DNA of 64,000 bases from the NCBI GenBank assembly GCA_014529675.2, contig CP076040.1, positions 310,001 to 374,000 on the forward strand, written 5' to 3'. The position numbers and the translations under genes were made by a program. Below are positions 15,216-24,003 of this stretch, piece after piece (position 1 is the stretch's first letter; each line of letters opens with the position of its first letter). Source of the stretch: Opitutia bacterium ISCC 52 (lineage in GTDB: Bacteria; Verrucomicrobiota; Verrucomicrobiia; Opitutales; UBA2995). Under the pieces are notes generated by a model that worked only from the letters and a program-made list of their open reading frames with translations, was not told the origin of the DNA and ran no database searches.

Positions 15216-16112
15216 TTAGCTCTCTTTCCCTTGCTTGGATCTGCTTTGCGCGCGCAACTCTTCAAGTTCTTCTTTGCTAACTTTCTTAAGCCCTCGAGCC
15301 ATGTTGGTGGCCACGTGCTTGCCTTTGCTGTCGAAGAGAAAGAGGTCGACCTTGGCTCCAGCCACTTTCAGCTCAGGAAATTGACATTCGAATTCCACGG
15401 GTTGGGTTTTCCCTTCTTTTAGGTCTCCCACTGGAAAGGTTCGAATGAGGGCCGCCTTTTTTAATGATCCATCTTTTTGGGCTACTTGAAGGCTTATAGA
15501 CAAGGCGCCGTAAGCATCCTCAATGTTCTTCGTGGATATGAAGGTGCACTGGCCTTTGATCATATCCATGAACCCCAAGCCATTTAAATTGTCGATTTGA
15601 TCGATGTTCTGGTTATAGCTGAGATCTTCTTGAGTATCTTCATTATTCCAGAGATCTCGTTGTTGGTTCTGAATCTCACTAAGCCGTGCACTGTCTCCAG
15701 CGGCAGTGGCGGAGAGTCTGTCAGAGGCGAGCGCAGCATGCTCAAAATCAAGCCCCATCTGATTTTGTAAATCCTCGGCTCCGACCTCGTTCATCGAATG
15801 TAGTGCACGGATCTCGGATTCTAAGGAGTGGAGGTTGAAACTAAATTCGGCTACCTCCGCGAACATGGTGCTGACAGCTAGAATGGGTTTTAGCCCAGCG
15901 GCCAATTTCGGGGAGGGCTTTATGTTCTTTCCTCCTGCCTGGTAGCGTTTTCCGTCGAAGCTTGTGATGGGAACCATTTCTCCCTTCACATCAACGCTCA
16001 CTTTCCCGCTCAGGAAGAGGTAGTGAGATTTCTCAGAAGAAGAGGCGTTTTCTTGGCCATGGGCTAAAGAAATAGAAATGAGGAGTAGGCTGATAACAGT
16101 AATGTTTCTCAT
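15216..16112 (-). CDS. secreted protein of unknown function, TonB-cluster twin 1
   Basis: A 298-residue exported protein (signal peptide 1-19). It is a clear paralogue of the gene at 21682-22575. Both have HY-FLSG-(K/Q)(V/I)S, P-I-TFDG-R, KPI-A-S--(F/Y)AEV--FS, a Gln/Glu-rich helical middle, DQL/IDN-LSYNQ, and end with AKVDLFLFD--G-HVATN-A. The order suggests a beta-domain, a helical linker and a second beta-domain. No family is recognised. It is transcribed divergently from the DUF3450-ExbB-TonB operon, whose other end carries the twin. That makes it a candidate accessory subunit of this transport system in the periplasm. Confidence 0.75.
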   Translation of the reverse strand: MRNITVISLLLISISLAHGQENASSSEKSHYLFLSGKVSVDVKGEMVPITSFDGKRYQAGGKNIKPSPKLAAGLKPILAVSTMFAEVAEFSFNLHSLESEIRALHSMNEVGAEDLQNQMGLDFEHAALASDRLSATAAGDSARLSEIQNQQRDLWNNEDTQEDLSYNQNIDQIDNLNGLGFMDMIKGQCTFISTKNIEDAYGALSISLQVAQKDGSLKKAALIRTFPVGDLKEGKTQPVEFECQFPELKVAGAKVDLFLFDSKGKHVATNMARGLKKVSKEELEELRAQSRSKQGKES

Positions 16113-16335
16113 AATCGGGTAGATTTTTGCAGATTATTACCGTATCCAGATTCAATTTTGAGTCAAACGGCAAGGGAAACTTGGGAAGACTGCTGATAAA
16201 AACATTGCTCCTCATTTCAAGATTCTTCCACTATCGAGTAACCCTAGCCTTCAAGATCCCGTTACTCTTTGTGACGTCTCTTTTTAGTGCCATTTTCAGG
16301 ACTCTCCTGGCTCTGGCACCATCATTTCAGTTTAT

Positions 16336-17100
16336 ATGACTCTTCTTAAATTACCTACGAAGGCTATCCCTCTATTATGTTTCATTCCAATGGTCCTGGC
16401 TGGCGCGACTTCGGTCGAAGTAGACAAGGCCATTGAGCTGTTGGAAAAACGCATCGAAATCAAAAAAGACACCGCGAAGTTGCGCAGCGATTGGGAGCTG
16501 GACCAGGCTGAACTCAAACAGGAGGAAAACTTGTTGGATGCAGAGCTTAAAGGCTTGGAAGAGAAGCTGGAAGTTCTACTTGGTATCAATAACGAGTTGC
16601 TAGCACGGGAAGACGTGGCCACCGGTTCGGCTGATGATCAGGATCGTATTTTGGAGCGTCTGAAAGAGAGCGCTGTGAATTATGAATCCTTGTTACTGAA
16701 ACTTACACCTCGTCTACCGGATCCGCTGAGCACTCAGGTTAAAGATGAATTGGGCGAGGCGCCAGATCGGGAAATTAAAACTATAGGTGCCCGCTATCAG
16801 TCCCTCGTATCGGCGCTTAATCTGGTCCATCGTTTTAATCAGAAACCGTTTTTCACCAAGGAGTCTTATGAGGGGGGAGACGGAGCTAAGCAGTTGGATA
16901 CCCTCTATTGGGGAATTGCCACGGGCTATCGGATTGATCCTTCCAACACAATTGCTCAAGTAGGGCATCCCGGGGACGATGCCTGGGTCTGGGAAGATGC
17001 GAACGATCACCTTGAAGGGATTCGCCAGGCCTTCTTTATTCATGAAGGCGTTGAGATCCCGGCCTTTATTCAACTTCCACTCAGGAGCTCTCATGAGTAG
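16336..17100 (+). CDS. DUF3450 family periplasmic protein
   Basis: A 254-residue protein with an N-terminal signal (about 1-23) followed by a long coiled coil (about 28-85, LEKRIEIKKDTAKLRSDWELDQ). A mixed domain ends in the conserved DTLYWGIATGYRIDPSN and DAWVWEDAND segments typical of DUF3450. In other bacteria these proteins are always encoded beside TtpC/ExbB/TonB2 systems, as here. Their role is thought to be periplasmic coupling, but it is not proven. The next start codon overlaps its end by 8 bp. First gene of the operon. Confidence 0.85.
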   Translation: MTLLKLPTKAIPLLCFIPMVLAGATSVEVDKAIELLEKRIEIKKDTAKLRSDWELDQAELKQEENLLDAELKGLEEKLEVLLGINNELLAREDVATGSADDQDRILERLKESAVNYESLLLKLTPRLPDPLSTQVKDELGEAPDREIKTIGARYQSLVSALNLVHRFNQKPFFTKESYEGGDGAKQLDTLYWGIATGYRIDPSNTIAQVGHPGDDAWVWEDANDHLEGIRQAFFIHEGVEIPAFIQLPLRSSHE

Positions 17101-18505
17101 TCGCCTTTGGAAAACTTTTTTGGGTGTGGTCGGCATTGTAATTTTGTCGTGCTCAATCCTCCGTGCTCAAGAGCTCAACATCGCTGGAAAGAGCATCACG
17201 CTTGAAGCTCAGTTTGAGAAAGCTTTGGAGGAATACGAACAGCTATCGGCTGAGGTATCTAAAAAGAAATTGACCTTGGTTACCCCGCTGAACGGCAAGC
17301 GTATGCGAGTAAGTCAGCTGCGTAACCAAACGGACATGCTCTTGCTCAAGCGGTCAGAACGATTGAGCGTGGTTGAGCGTATCGAGGAACAAAATACAGG
17401 ACAGGCTGATCAGATCGACTTTATTGACGCTCTCCTCGTGGATCACCTCTCCAATTTCGATACCTTGATTCATCCGGCTGAAGATCAGCTTTACCGACCA
17501 AGGTTTACTGAGTTGAGGAATAAGAAGAACGAAGGTGCTTCCCGTGAGGAGCAGATGCTGGCTCAGCTTGAAGTGATCGACCTGTCCTTCGAACGCATCG
17601 AAAAGGCCTTGGGCGGTTACAGCTTTGACGGCAAGGCGGTGAATGAGGCTGGCGATATTTTAGAAGGATCCATCAGCTTAACCGGACCGACAGCCTACTT
17701 TGCTGGAGGAGATAAACAGTCGGTTGGAGAACTGGAGTTTGAGACCAATTCCTTATTACCTGAGTTGAGCACTGTGCCTGACATAGCGATTGATCAAATC
17801 AATGCTCTGTCCTCTGGCGGCTCCACGGTTTTCCCCATCGATATCACTTTGGGACAGGCCAAAGAGTTTGGTCAAACGGAGTGGTCTCTTGGTCAGCATG
17901 TGGAGAAAGGGGGCATGGTTGGTTATGTCATTCTCGGGTTTGCCGCTGCGGCCTTGCTGATTGTGCTCGTCAAGATGCTCGACCTCTCCCGGGTACGTGG
18001 ACTTCACAGTGTGCCCGTGGCCGACTTGATCGAACACCGATTGACTCAAGGCAACGACGAGGCGCTCGCCTTGGCAGAGAAGAAACCCTTTCCTGCCAAC
18101 CGTGTGTTGTCAGTGGCATTAAAATATGCGGATCACCAAAGTGATGTGATAGAAGAGGTGATCATTGGTGAGATTCGCAATGTAAAGACTCGGCTTGAGC
18201 GCTTGCTTCCGTTCCTGGCTATCATTGCTGCCACCTCCCCGTTGATGGGCTTGCTGGGAACTGTGGTGGGTATGATTAAAACCTTTTCGCTGATCACCGT
18301 CTTTGGATCGGGTAATGCTCAATCGTTTTCCGCCGGCATTTCTGAAGCTTTAGTCACGACTGAGTTTGGGCTCATCGTAGCAATCCCGGCGTTGATCTTA
18401 CATGGTGTGTTGTTGCGCTCAGCTCGAGAAAAGCTGGGGTCCCTGGAAGACCTCGCTTCTGAGTTTGTTATCTCCTTACAGGAATCGAGAAAGGAGAGTG
18501 CTTGA
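17093..18505 (+). CDS. TtpC-like MotA/TolQ/ExbB proton channel with periplasmic domain
   Basis: A 470-residue protein. The ATG at 17093 overlaps the upstream stop and gives a signal peptide (ending ILRAQ, residue ~26). Residues about 27-270 form a periplasmic coiled-coil region. Three membrane segments follow, in the MotA/TolQ/ExbB arrangement: GGMVGYVILGFAAAALLIVL, LLPFLAIIAATSPLMGLLGT and ALVTTEFGLIVAIPALILHG. The T-SPLMGLLGTVVGMI block is the proton-channel signature. By analogy with Vibrio TtpC it links ExbB2/ExbD2 energy to TonB2. Confidence 0.88.
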   Translation: MSSRLWKTFLGVVGIVILSCSILRAQELNIAGKSITLEAQFEKALEEYEQLSAEVSKKKLTLVTPLNGKRMRVSQLRNQTDMLLLKRSERLSVVERIEEQNTGQADQIDFIDALLVDHLSNFDTLIHPAEDQLYRPRFTELRNKKNEGASREEQMLAQLEVIDLSFERIEKALGGYSFDGKAVNEAGDILEGSISLTGPTAYFAGGDKQSVGELEFETNSLLPELSTVPDIAIDQINALSSGGSTVFPIDITLGQAKEFGQTEWSLGQHVEKGGMVGYVILGFAAAALLIVLVKMLDLSRVRGLHSVPVADLIEHRLTQGNDEALALAEKKPFPANRVLSVALKYADHQSDVIEEVIIGEIRNVKTRLERLLPFLAIIAATSPLMGLLGTVVGMIKTFSLITVFGSGNAQSFSAGISEALVTTEFGLIVAIPALILHGVLLRSAREKLGSLEDLASEFVISLQESRKESA

Positions 18506-19104
18506 TGACGACGGAATGGTTGGCTCCCTTTATAGAAGTGGCCGAAGCAGGAGGTCCTATCATTATTTGTATCTTTGTGCTCTCCATCCTCTTGTATGGA
18601 ACCCTGTTGCGTGCGCTTCACCTGACTTTGACTACCTCGGCTCCTTACAAGGTGGTGAGGATTCAGGGGAACGCTCTTCCACCTAATGCTAAGCTGAATC
18701 GCTATTGGAGGAATTTGTCGGAAGGACTGGATGGCTTCAGCGACAACACCCATCTGGCTATCTCTTACCTGAAGTTTGCTCGACGGGGTATCCAGAGGTT
18801 GGTGACGTCCAAGTTGGCCCATATAAAAATTGCGATTGCTGCTGCACCGCTCCTGGGGTTGTTGGGAACCATTACCGGGATGATTCAAACCTTCTCAGCG
18901 TTGAGTACAGGTATGGGCGAAGATGCATCTAATCTGGTTGCAAGTGGAATTTCCAAGGCACTGCTCACCACCAATGCCGGATTGGTGGTGGCGATTCCCG
19001 CAATCTTTCTCACCTATCTGGTGCAGCGTCATTTGAACCGAACCCTGGCTGTTTTTGGAAGCCTGGAAACTCAATTTCTAAACGCGATGGAGGGCACGCG
19101 CTAG
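18505..19104 (+). CDS. exbB: ExbB-type proton channel subunit
   Basis: A 199-residue inner-membrane protein with three helices (about 13-33, 108-128 and 150-172). It carries the ExbB/TolQ block [22 protein letters not shown] and then [17 protein letters not shown]. The ATG at 18505 shares its A with the stop of the previous gene (TGATG), so translation is coupled. With ExbD it forms the pmf-driven motor that moves TonB. Length is slightly short of E. coli ExbB, as usual for ExbB2 types. Confidence 0.9.
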   Translation: MTTEWLAPFIEVAEAGGPIIICIFVLSILLYGTLLRALHLTLTTSAPYKVVRIQGNALPPNAKLNRYWRNLSEGLDGFSDNTHLAISYLKFARRGIQRLVTSKLAHIKIAIAAAPLLGLLGTITGMIQTFSALSTGMGEDASNLVASGISKALLTTNAGLVVAIPAIFLTYLVQRHLNRTLAVFGSLETQFLNAMEGTR

Positions 19105-19105
19105 T

Positions 19106-19513
19106 ATGATCCGAAATCGTGTCAGTAACCCGGACGGGGATTTCGACAGCGCGGAGATCAATTTATCTCCTTTGATCGACTGTGTGTTCATTCTTTTGAT
19201 TTTCTATATTGTCACCACCGTTTTCATCGAGGAAACCGGAGTCGAAGTAAACAAACCGGAGGCCGCGGCCTCGACCCAGTTGGATAAGAAGAGCCTGCTC
19301 ATTGCCATCACAGCTGAGAACAACGTCGTCTATGCGGGAACGGAGATCGGCATTTCCGGCGTGGCTGGAATCGTCAAACGTCAGATGGAGATCGCTGAGA
19401 TCCCCGTGATAATCCAGGCCGATGAACGGGCCGACCATGGTGTATTTTCCCGCGTCTATGGAGAGGCTAAAGCAGCGGGGGCGACGAAAGTCAACTTTGC
19501 CACGGAGTATTGA
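19106..19513 (+). CDS. exbD: ExbD/TolR-type subunit
   Basis: A 135-residue protein with a single membrane helix (about 20-42, [19 protein letters not shown]). The Asp in LSPLIDC is the conserved proton-carrying residue of ExbD/TolR. A periplasmic domain with VVYAGTEIG and [12 protein letters not shown] follows. Start one base after the exbB stop. Works in the ExbB-ExbD motor complex of the inner membrane. Confidence 0.9.
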   Translation: MIRNRVSNPDGDFDSAEINLSPLIDCVFILLIFYIVTTVFIEETGVEVNKPEAAASTQLDKKSLLIAITAENNVVYAGTEIGISGVAGIVKRQMEIAEIPVIIQADERADHGVFSRVYGEAKAAGATKVNFATEY

Positions 19514-19532
19514 ATTCTTTGGGGAAACATAT

Positions 19533-20210
19533 ATGAAAGACTGGAATACAACCACACCATACACCTGGGGCCAAAAGCTGCTCCATGTGGTTATTGGCGT
19601 GTACGTATCGGCTGGTCTTTTCTACACCGTCTCCTTGAGTTTGAAAAATGACGCGAAGCCGGAGGAGCAAGTGAGTGCCTTCGTGACTCAATCAGTCCAG
19701 ATCACGCCCCCCGAGCCTCCCGAAGTAGAGCAACCGGCGGATGAGCCGGACAACACCATATCCGCAAAGGTCGACTTTGCTTTGGCGCAGGACAATTTGG
19801 CCATCAAATTGTTGGCTTCCAACATTCGCCCAACACGTGCCCAGGATATCGTGCAGAAAGTGGACTTCGATCTATCCAAGTTTGAGGTGAAAGGTCGGGA
19901 CATAAACGACATGGTCGTCTACGAGGGAAGGGAAGTCGATAAACGCCCGGAGCACATCTACCGCGTGATGCCGGATTTGAAAATTAAGAAACCCAAGGAA
20001 ACCGTTCAGCTTATCTATGTAGTCAACGTCGACGGTACCGTGGGTGATACCTATGTGCTTGAAACCACGAATGCCCAGTTCAATGAGGAGGTTGTCGCAT
20101 GCGTCAAAACATGGACTTATTCTCCTGCAGAGAAAAACGGCATGAAGGTGCGCTGTTGGGTAAAACAAAAAATCATTATCAACAAAGCCAGCTCCAGGTT
20201 TGGGTTGTAA
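19533..20210 (+). CDS. tonB: TonB family energy transducer
   Basis: A 225-residue protein. The ATG at 19533 is preceded by a purine-rich GGGGA about 10 bp upstream, one of the few good ribosome sites here, and gives a cytoplasmic N tail plus one membrane helix (about 14-36). A short Pro-rich linker (ITPPEPPEVEQPADEPD) and a C-terminal TonB domain follow (VYVVNVDGTVGD-like strand, then FNEEVVACVKTWTYSPAEKNG). The linker is far shorter than in E. coli TonB, as in TonB2 proteins. It should contact TonB boxes of outer-membrane receptors, none of which is encoded in the window. Confidence 0.88.
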   Translation: MKDWNTTTPYTWGQKLLHVVIGVYVSAGLFYTVSLSLKNDAKPEEQVSAFVTQSVQITPPEPPEVEQPADEPDNTISAKVDFALAQDNLAIKLLASNIRPTRAQDIVQKVDFDLSKFEVKGRDINDMVVYEGREVDKRPEHIYRVMPDLKIKKPKETVQLIYVVNVDGTVGDTYVLETTNAQFNEEVVACVKTWTYSPAEKNGMKVRCWVKQKIIINKASSRFGL

Positions 20211-20215
20211 CTTTT

Positions 20216-21628
20216 ATGGGGAATCAGAAAACAGTTCGTCTTATAGCTTTCGCAGCAGCAATCATGCTTTGTATCCCCTTGATGGGTACTGCGCAATCAA
20301 TCAGTGTCGACAAGCCGATCACTGAGTCTGAGTTGGCGAAAAAAATCCAAGGCAGTTATGGGTTCCTGAGCAACCGCGAGCCTGCCTTGAATCAAGGAGA
20401 GTATGCGATCGTGGAGAAGTTCTTGCCTTTCCTGGAAGAGGATCCGGATTTTGCCCTGGAAATGATCGAGGGTTTGACGGCCAATAATCCTGACCTCTCT
20501 GCTTCTTTCGATTTTGTCCTGGGAAATCTTTACTATCAGTCTCAGCGTGAGCCGGACGCCTTACAGTCTTACAAGAAAGCCTTGGCAAAATACCCGGACT
20601 ACATGCGTGCCTGGCGATCCATTGGTTGGATCAGTTTGTACGCGGAAGACTACGAGACCGCTTTGGACGCTTTCGGTAAAGCGATCAAGCTTGGTGATAC
20701 TGAACCTGACACCTTTGGGCAGATTGGTTATTGTTACTACCTGCAGGGGGACCATATGGCAGCCCAGTCGGCCTACTCACAAGCGCTGCTCTACGATCCG
20801 ACCAACCTGGATTGGATGCGGGGTAATCTGTCCTGCCACATTGCCTTGGGCAACAATGAGGCGGCTATTGTTATTTTGGAGAGCCTCACGCGCCGCCAGC
20901 CGGAAGAGGGCGAATTCTGGCGAACCTTGTCTAACCTCTACATTCAAGAGGAAGACTTTACCAAAGCAGCTGCTTGTATGGAGTTTCTGCGGATGACGAA
21001 CGAAATGAATTTTGAGGAATACGACATGTTGGCGCGTGTTTACATCAACACGGAGTCCTTCGATCTCGCAGCCGAAGTGTTTATTGAGATGATCGCCAAG
21101 GGGCATGTCCCGGATGGCGATGCTTTACTCATTTGCGTCAATGGCCTCTACAAAAACCAGTGGGTCGACCTGGCCGATCGTTTAGACGATAGCCTAACGG
21201 CGGATGAGGATTCACTGTCGGATGAGAGCCGGGCGTTGTTGGTTCTGATCGGTTCAAAGCGGGCTGAGCTTGCTGGGGAGCTGTCGGAGGCCGAGCGGAT
21301 CCTGACAAAAGGGCTTGAAATAGGAAAGCGATTGGGAGACATTCGACTTCGTTTGGGAATCGTCCAGTTTCAAAGTGGCCAATCTGAAGCTTCTTTGGAA
21401 ACCCTAGCCCTTGCCGAGTCCCACGCATCATCTCGTCGAAATGCACTCATTGCGCAGGCGCAAATTCTTATGAGTATTCAATCTTACTATGCAGCGGGGG
21501 AGAAACTGGAAGTGGCCATTGCCGAGGGCGCTGGTGACCACGCGTCCAACCTTTACCAAGATTGTATGCACGCTGCTCGAAAACAAGAACTCGATCGAAT
21601 CAGCCTGACTCACGGAACGCTCCAATAA
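20216..21628 (+). CDS. secreted TPR protein of the TonB cluster
   Basis: A 470-residue protein. The ATG at 20216 starts a signal peptide (ending GTAQS) five bases after the tonB stop. At least eight tetratricopeptide-type repeats follow from about residue 90 (for example LGNLYYQSQREPDALQSYKK and IGYCYYLQGDHMAAQSAYSQ). TPR proteins of this kind close DUF3450-TtpC-ExbBD-TonB operons and are thought to scaffold periplasmic parts. No enzymatic motif is seen. A 53-bp gap separates it from the second unknown secreted protein. Confidence 0.85.
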   Translation: MGNQKTVRLIAFAAAIMLCIPLMGTAQSISVDKPITESELAKKIQGSYGFLSNREPALNQGEYAIVEKFLPFLEEDPDFALEMIEGLTANNPDLSASFDFVLGNLYYQSQREPDALQSYKKALAKYPDYMRAWRSIGWISLYAEDYETALDAFGKAIKLGDTEPDTFGQIGYCYYLQGDHMAAQSAYSQALLYDPTNLDWMRGNLSCHIALGNNEAAIVILESLTRRQPEEGEFWRTLSNLYIQEEDFTKAAACMEFLRMTNEMNFEEYDMLARVYINTESFDLAAEVFIEMIAKGHVPDGDALLICVNGLYKNQWVDLADRLDDSLTADEDSLSDESRALLVLIGSKRAELAGELSEAERILTKGLEIGKRLGDIRLRLGIVQFQSGQSEASLETLALAESHASSRRNALIAQAQILMSIQSYYAAGEKLEVAIAEGAGDHASNLYQDCMHAARKQELDRISLTHGTLQ

Positions 21629-21681
21629 TCATTTTCCAACCCTGACCACAGAACCATACTAACATTAAACTAAATCAAATT

Positions 21682-22575
21682 ATGAAAATCAGTATCGCTG
21701 CAGTTTGCTTATTGATCGTCTCAGTCATTGTTGGGACTGCTGAATCCGGACCTCATTATGTATTTCTAAGTGGTCAGATTAGTGCCGCGGTGAGTGAAGA
21801 CTTTTATCCCATCGATACCTTTGACGGAGATCGCCTACGATTGGAAGGCATCAAGAAGCGCCTAAGACCGGCTGGGAATTTGCCGTGTCAGATGAAACCT
21901 ATCGTCGCCATCAGTAATAAGTATGCGGAGGTGAGTAGCTTTAGCTATAGTTTCAACTCCAACAGAGCCGATATGACGGAACTGATGGCAATCAATGAGA
22001 TGAATTCCGAACAGATGCGTTTTGAACAGGGGCAGAATTTTGAGCAAGCCACGCAGAACGGTACCTTTTTCGGAAACGGAGGCGGAGTGTCGCTAGAAGA
22101 GGGAGGAGGATCTCAGTCGTTTGAGAATAGTGCTCAGAGTGTAGATGAACTGGACCAGCTCTCGTATAATCAATCCATAGATGATCCTGATGCTTTTGGA
22201 GCTAATATCTTGCAGGATACGATCTCCCTGCGATTTGAGCTTCAACCGAGGCAGTCTATCGAAAATGCATATGCTGCTGTAGTACTTAGTTTCAAAGAGC
22301 AGAATGCCCAAAAGCGTTTGCAAGGAATTCGTCGCTCTGTGGTGCGTGTCATCCCCATAGGTGATATTGAATCCGGAGTTGCTCGACAAATGAAATCTAC
22401 CTGTACCTTCCCTGAGCATAACATATCTGATGCCAAGGTGGATATTTTCCTCTTTGATGGAAATGGGGATCACGTAGCGACCAACATCGCCAAAGCGATC
22501 AAGGAGATTACACCTGAGCAGTTGGAGAAATTTCGCGAGCTTGAGAAACTTGAGTCAGCTGAGTCAGCCGGCTAA
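21682..22575 (+). CDS. secreted protein of unknown function, TonB-cluster twin 2
   Basis: A 297-residue exported protein (signal peptide about 1-20), paralogous over its whole length to the 15216-16112 product. Shared features are HYVFLSGQIS, PIDTFDGDR, MKPIVAISNKYAEVSSFSY, a Gln/Gly/Ser-rich helical middle (about 110-155), DQLSYNQS and the end AKVDIFLFDGNGDHVATNIA. It follows the TPR gene in the same direction at 53 bp and is probably the last gene of the operon. The 3' end overlaps that of the DUF1501 gene by 4 bp. Unknown function; co-occurrence suggests a part of the TonB2-like machine or of its regulation. Confidence 0.75.
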   Translation: MKISIAAVCLLIVSVIVGTAESGPHYVFLSGQISAAVSEDFYPIDTFDGDRLRLEGIKKRLRPAGNLPCQMKPIVAISNKYAEVSSFSYSFNSNRADMTELMAINEMNSEQMRFEQGQNFEQATQNGTFFGNGGGVSLEEGGGSQSFENSAQSVDELDQLSYNQSIDDPDAFGANILQDTISLRFELQPRQSIENAYAAVVLSFKEQNAQKRLQGIRRSVVRVIPIGDIESGVARQMKSTCTFPEHNISDAKVDIFLFDGNGDHVATNIAKAIKEITPEQLEKFRELEKLESAESAG

Positions 22576-23996
22576 GCAAGGATACCATCGATCAGGTGAC
22601 CGTGCACATCCGTGAGACGGAAATCACGTCCTTGGAATTTGTAGGTCAGGCGCTTGTGGTCGACACCGAGTAAGTACAACATGGTGGCATGCAGGTCGTG
22701 CACGGCTGTTGGATTCTCTTGCGCATTGTAACCAAAGTCGTCGGTCGCCCCATAAGTGGTGCCTCCCTTGATGCCTCCACCGGCTAGAAAGATGGAGAAC
22801 CCTTTTATGTGGTGATCCCGGCCATCACCGCCACCACCCTGACTCATCGGGGTCCGGCCAAATTCGCCGCCCCAGATGATGAGGGTCTCACCCAGCATGC
22901 CTCGTTCTTTCAAGTCCTTGATTAACGCAGCGGTCGGTTGGTCAGCCAGATTAGAAACCGATGTAAAGTTCTTCTCGAGATTACTGTGATGATCCCAGCC
23001 GCGGTGGTAGAGTTGAATGAAACGCACGCCTCGCTCGGCCAAACGTCGTGCCATCAAGCAATTCGATGCATAGGAACCGTCGCCCGGAGTACAACCATAG
23101 CTCTCCAGAATATGCTGGGGTTCTTTTGAGAAATCGGCCAAGTCAGGCACGGAGGCCTGCATTTGAAAGGCGAGCTCGTATTGAGCGATGCGGGTTGCGA
23201 TTTCGGGATCATGCCTTCGAGAGGCGAGGTGGTGGTTGAGGGAATTGATGGTTTCAACCAGGTCCCCCTGGGAACCGCGGCTGACACCGTCGGGATTTCC
23301 GACGTAATAGACCGGATCTCCCTTGGATTGTAGTTCTACGCCCTGGTGTTTGCTTGGCAGAAAGCCATTGTGCCATTGTTTGGCGGAAATGGGTTGCCCT
23401 TGGCCACCAGCTTCGGACGTAAGAACCACGTAACCGGGTAGATCGTTGGACAGGCTACCTAGACCGTAGAGGGTCCAGGCTCCCATGCTTGGGCGTCCTG
23501 GGATGATCGATCCCGTATTCATGAAGGTGTGGGCCGGGTCATGATTGATCTGCTCCGTATACATGGATCGGATCACCGCAATTTCATCGGCTAGACCCGC
23601 GATGTGCGGGAAGCGGTCGCTGATTTGCATGCCGCTTTGTCCATGGCGGGAAAACTTGAAAGTGGGGCCTTTAATCTTGAGCTCCGCACCCTGTAGCTGG
23701 GCGATCTGTTCACCGTCAGTCACTGATGCCGGCATGGCTTGTCCGTGTTGAGCTTCCAATACCGGTTTGTAATCGAAGGTTTCCAGGTGGGAGGGGCCAC
23801 CAGCCATACACAGGTGGATGATTCGCTTCACTTTTGCTGGATGATGTAAGCCTTCACTTCCCAGGATGGGGCTTGAAGTTCCTATAGCATCGGTGGCAAA
23901 TAGATCACCGAGTGCTACCACTCCCAAACTGGAAAGAGACTTCTTTAAGAAAGTTCTCCGATTTACTTCTGTGGCGTATTCAGAAAATGATGACAT
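22572..23996 (-). CDS. DUF1501 domain protein (Tat-exported)
   Basis: A 474-residue protein of the DUF1501 family, related to alkaline-phosphatase/sulfatase-fold proteins abundant in Planctomycetes and Verrucomicrobiota. The N terminus has a twin-arginine motif (NRRTFLK, residues 12-18). Typical motifs are HLCMAGGPSHLETFDYKP, SMYTEQINHDPAH, the FIQLYHRGWDHH block and LIIWGGEFGRTPMSQ. It is placed 7 bp after the PSD1-type gene. The two are nearly always paired and are thought to act together in the periplasm. The reaction is not known. Confidence 0.9.
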   Translation of the reverse strand: MSSFSEYATEVNRRTFLKKSLSSLGVVALGDLFATDAIGTSSPILGSEGLHHPAKVKRIIHLCMAGGPSHLETFDYKPVLEAQHGQAMPASVTDGEQIAQLQGAELKIKGPTFKFSRHGQSGMQISDRFPHIAGLADEIAVIRSMYTEQINHDPAHTFMNTGSIIPGRPSMGAWTLYGLGSLSNDLPGYVVLTSEAGGQGQPISAKQWHNGFLPSKHQGVELQSKGDPVYYVGNPDGVSRGSQGDLVETINSLNHHLASRRHDPEIATRIAQYELAFQMQASVPDLADFSKEPQHILESYGCTPGDGSYASNCLMARRLAERGVRFIQLYHRGWDHHSNLEKNFTSVSNLADQPTAALIKDLKERGMLGETLIIWGGEFGRTPMSQGGGGDGRDHHIKGFSIFLAGGGIKGGTTYGATDDFGYNAQENPTAVHDLHATMLYLLGVDHKRLTYKFQGRDFRLTDVHGHLIDGILA

Positions 23997-24003
23997 AGTT
24001 CGA

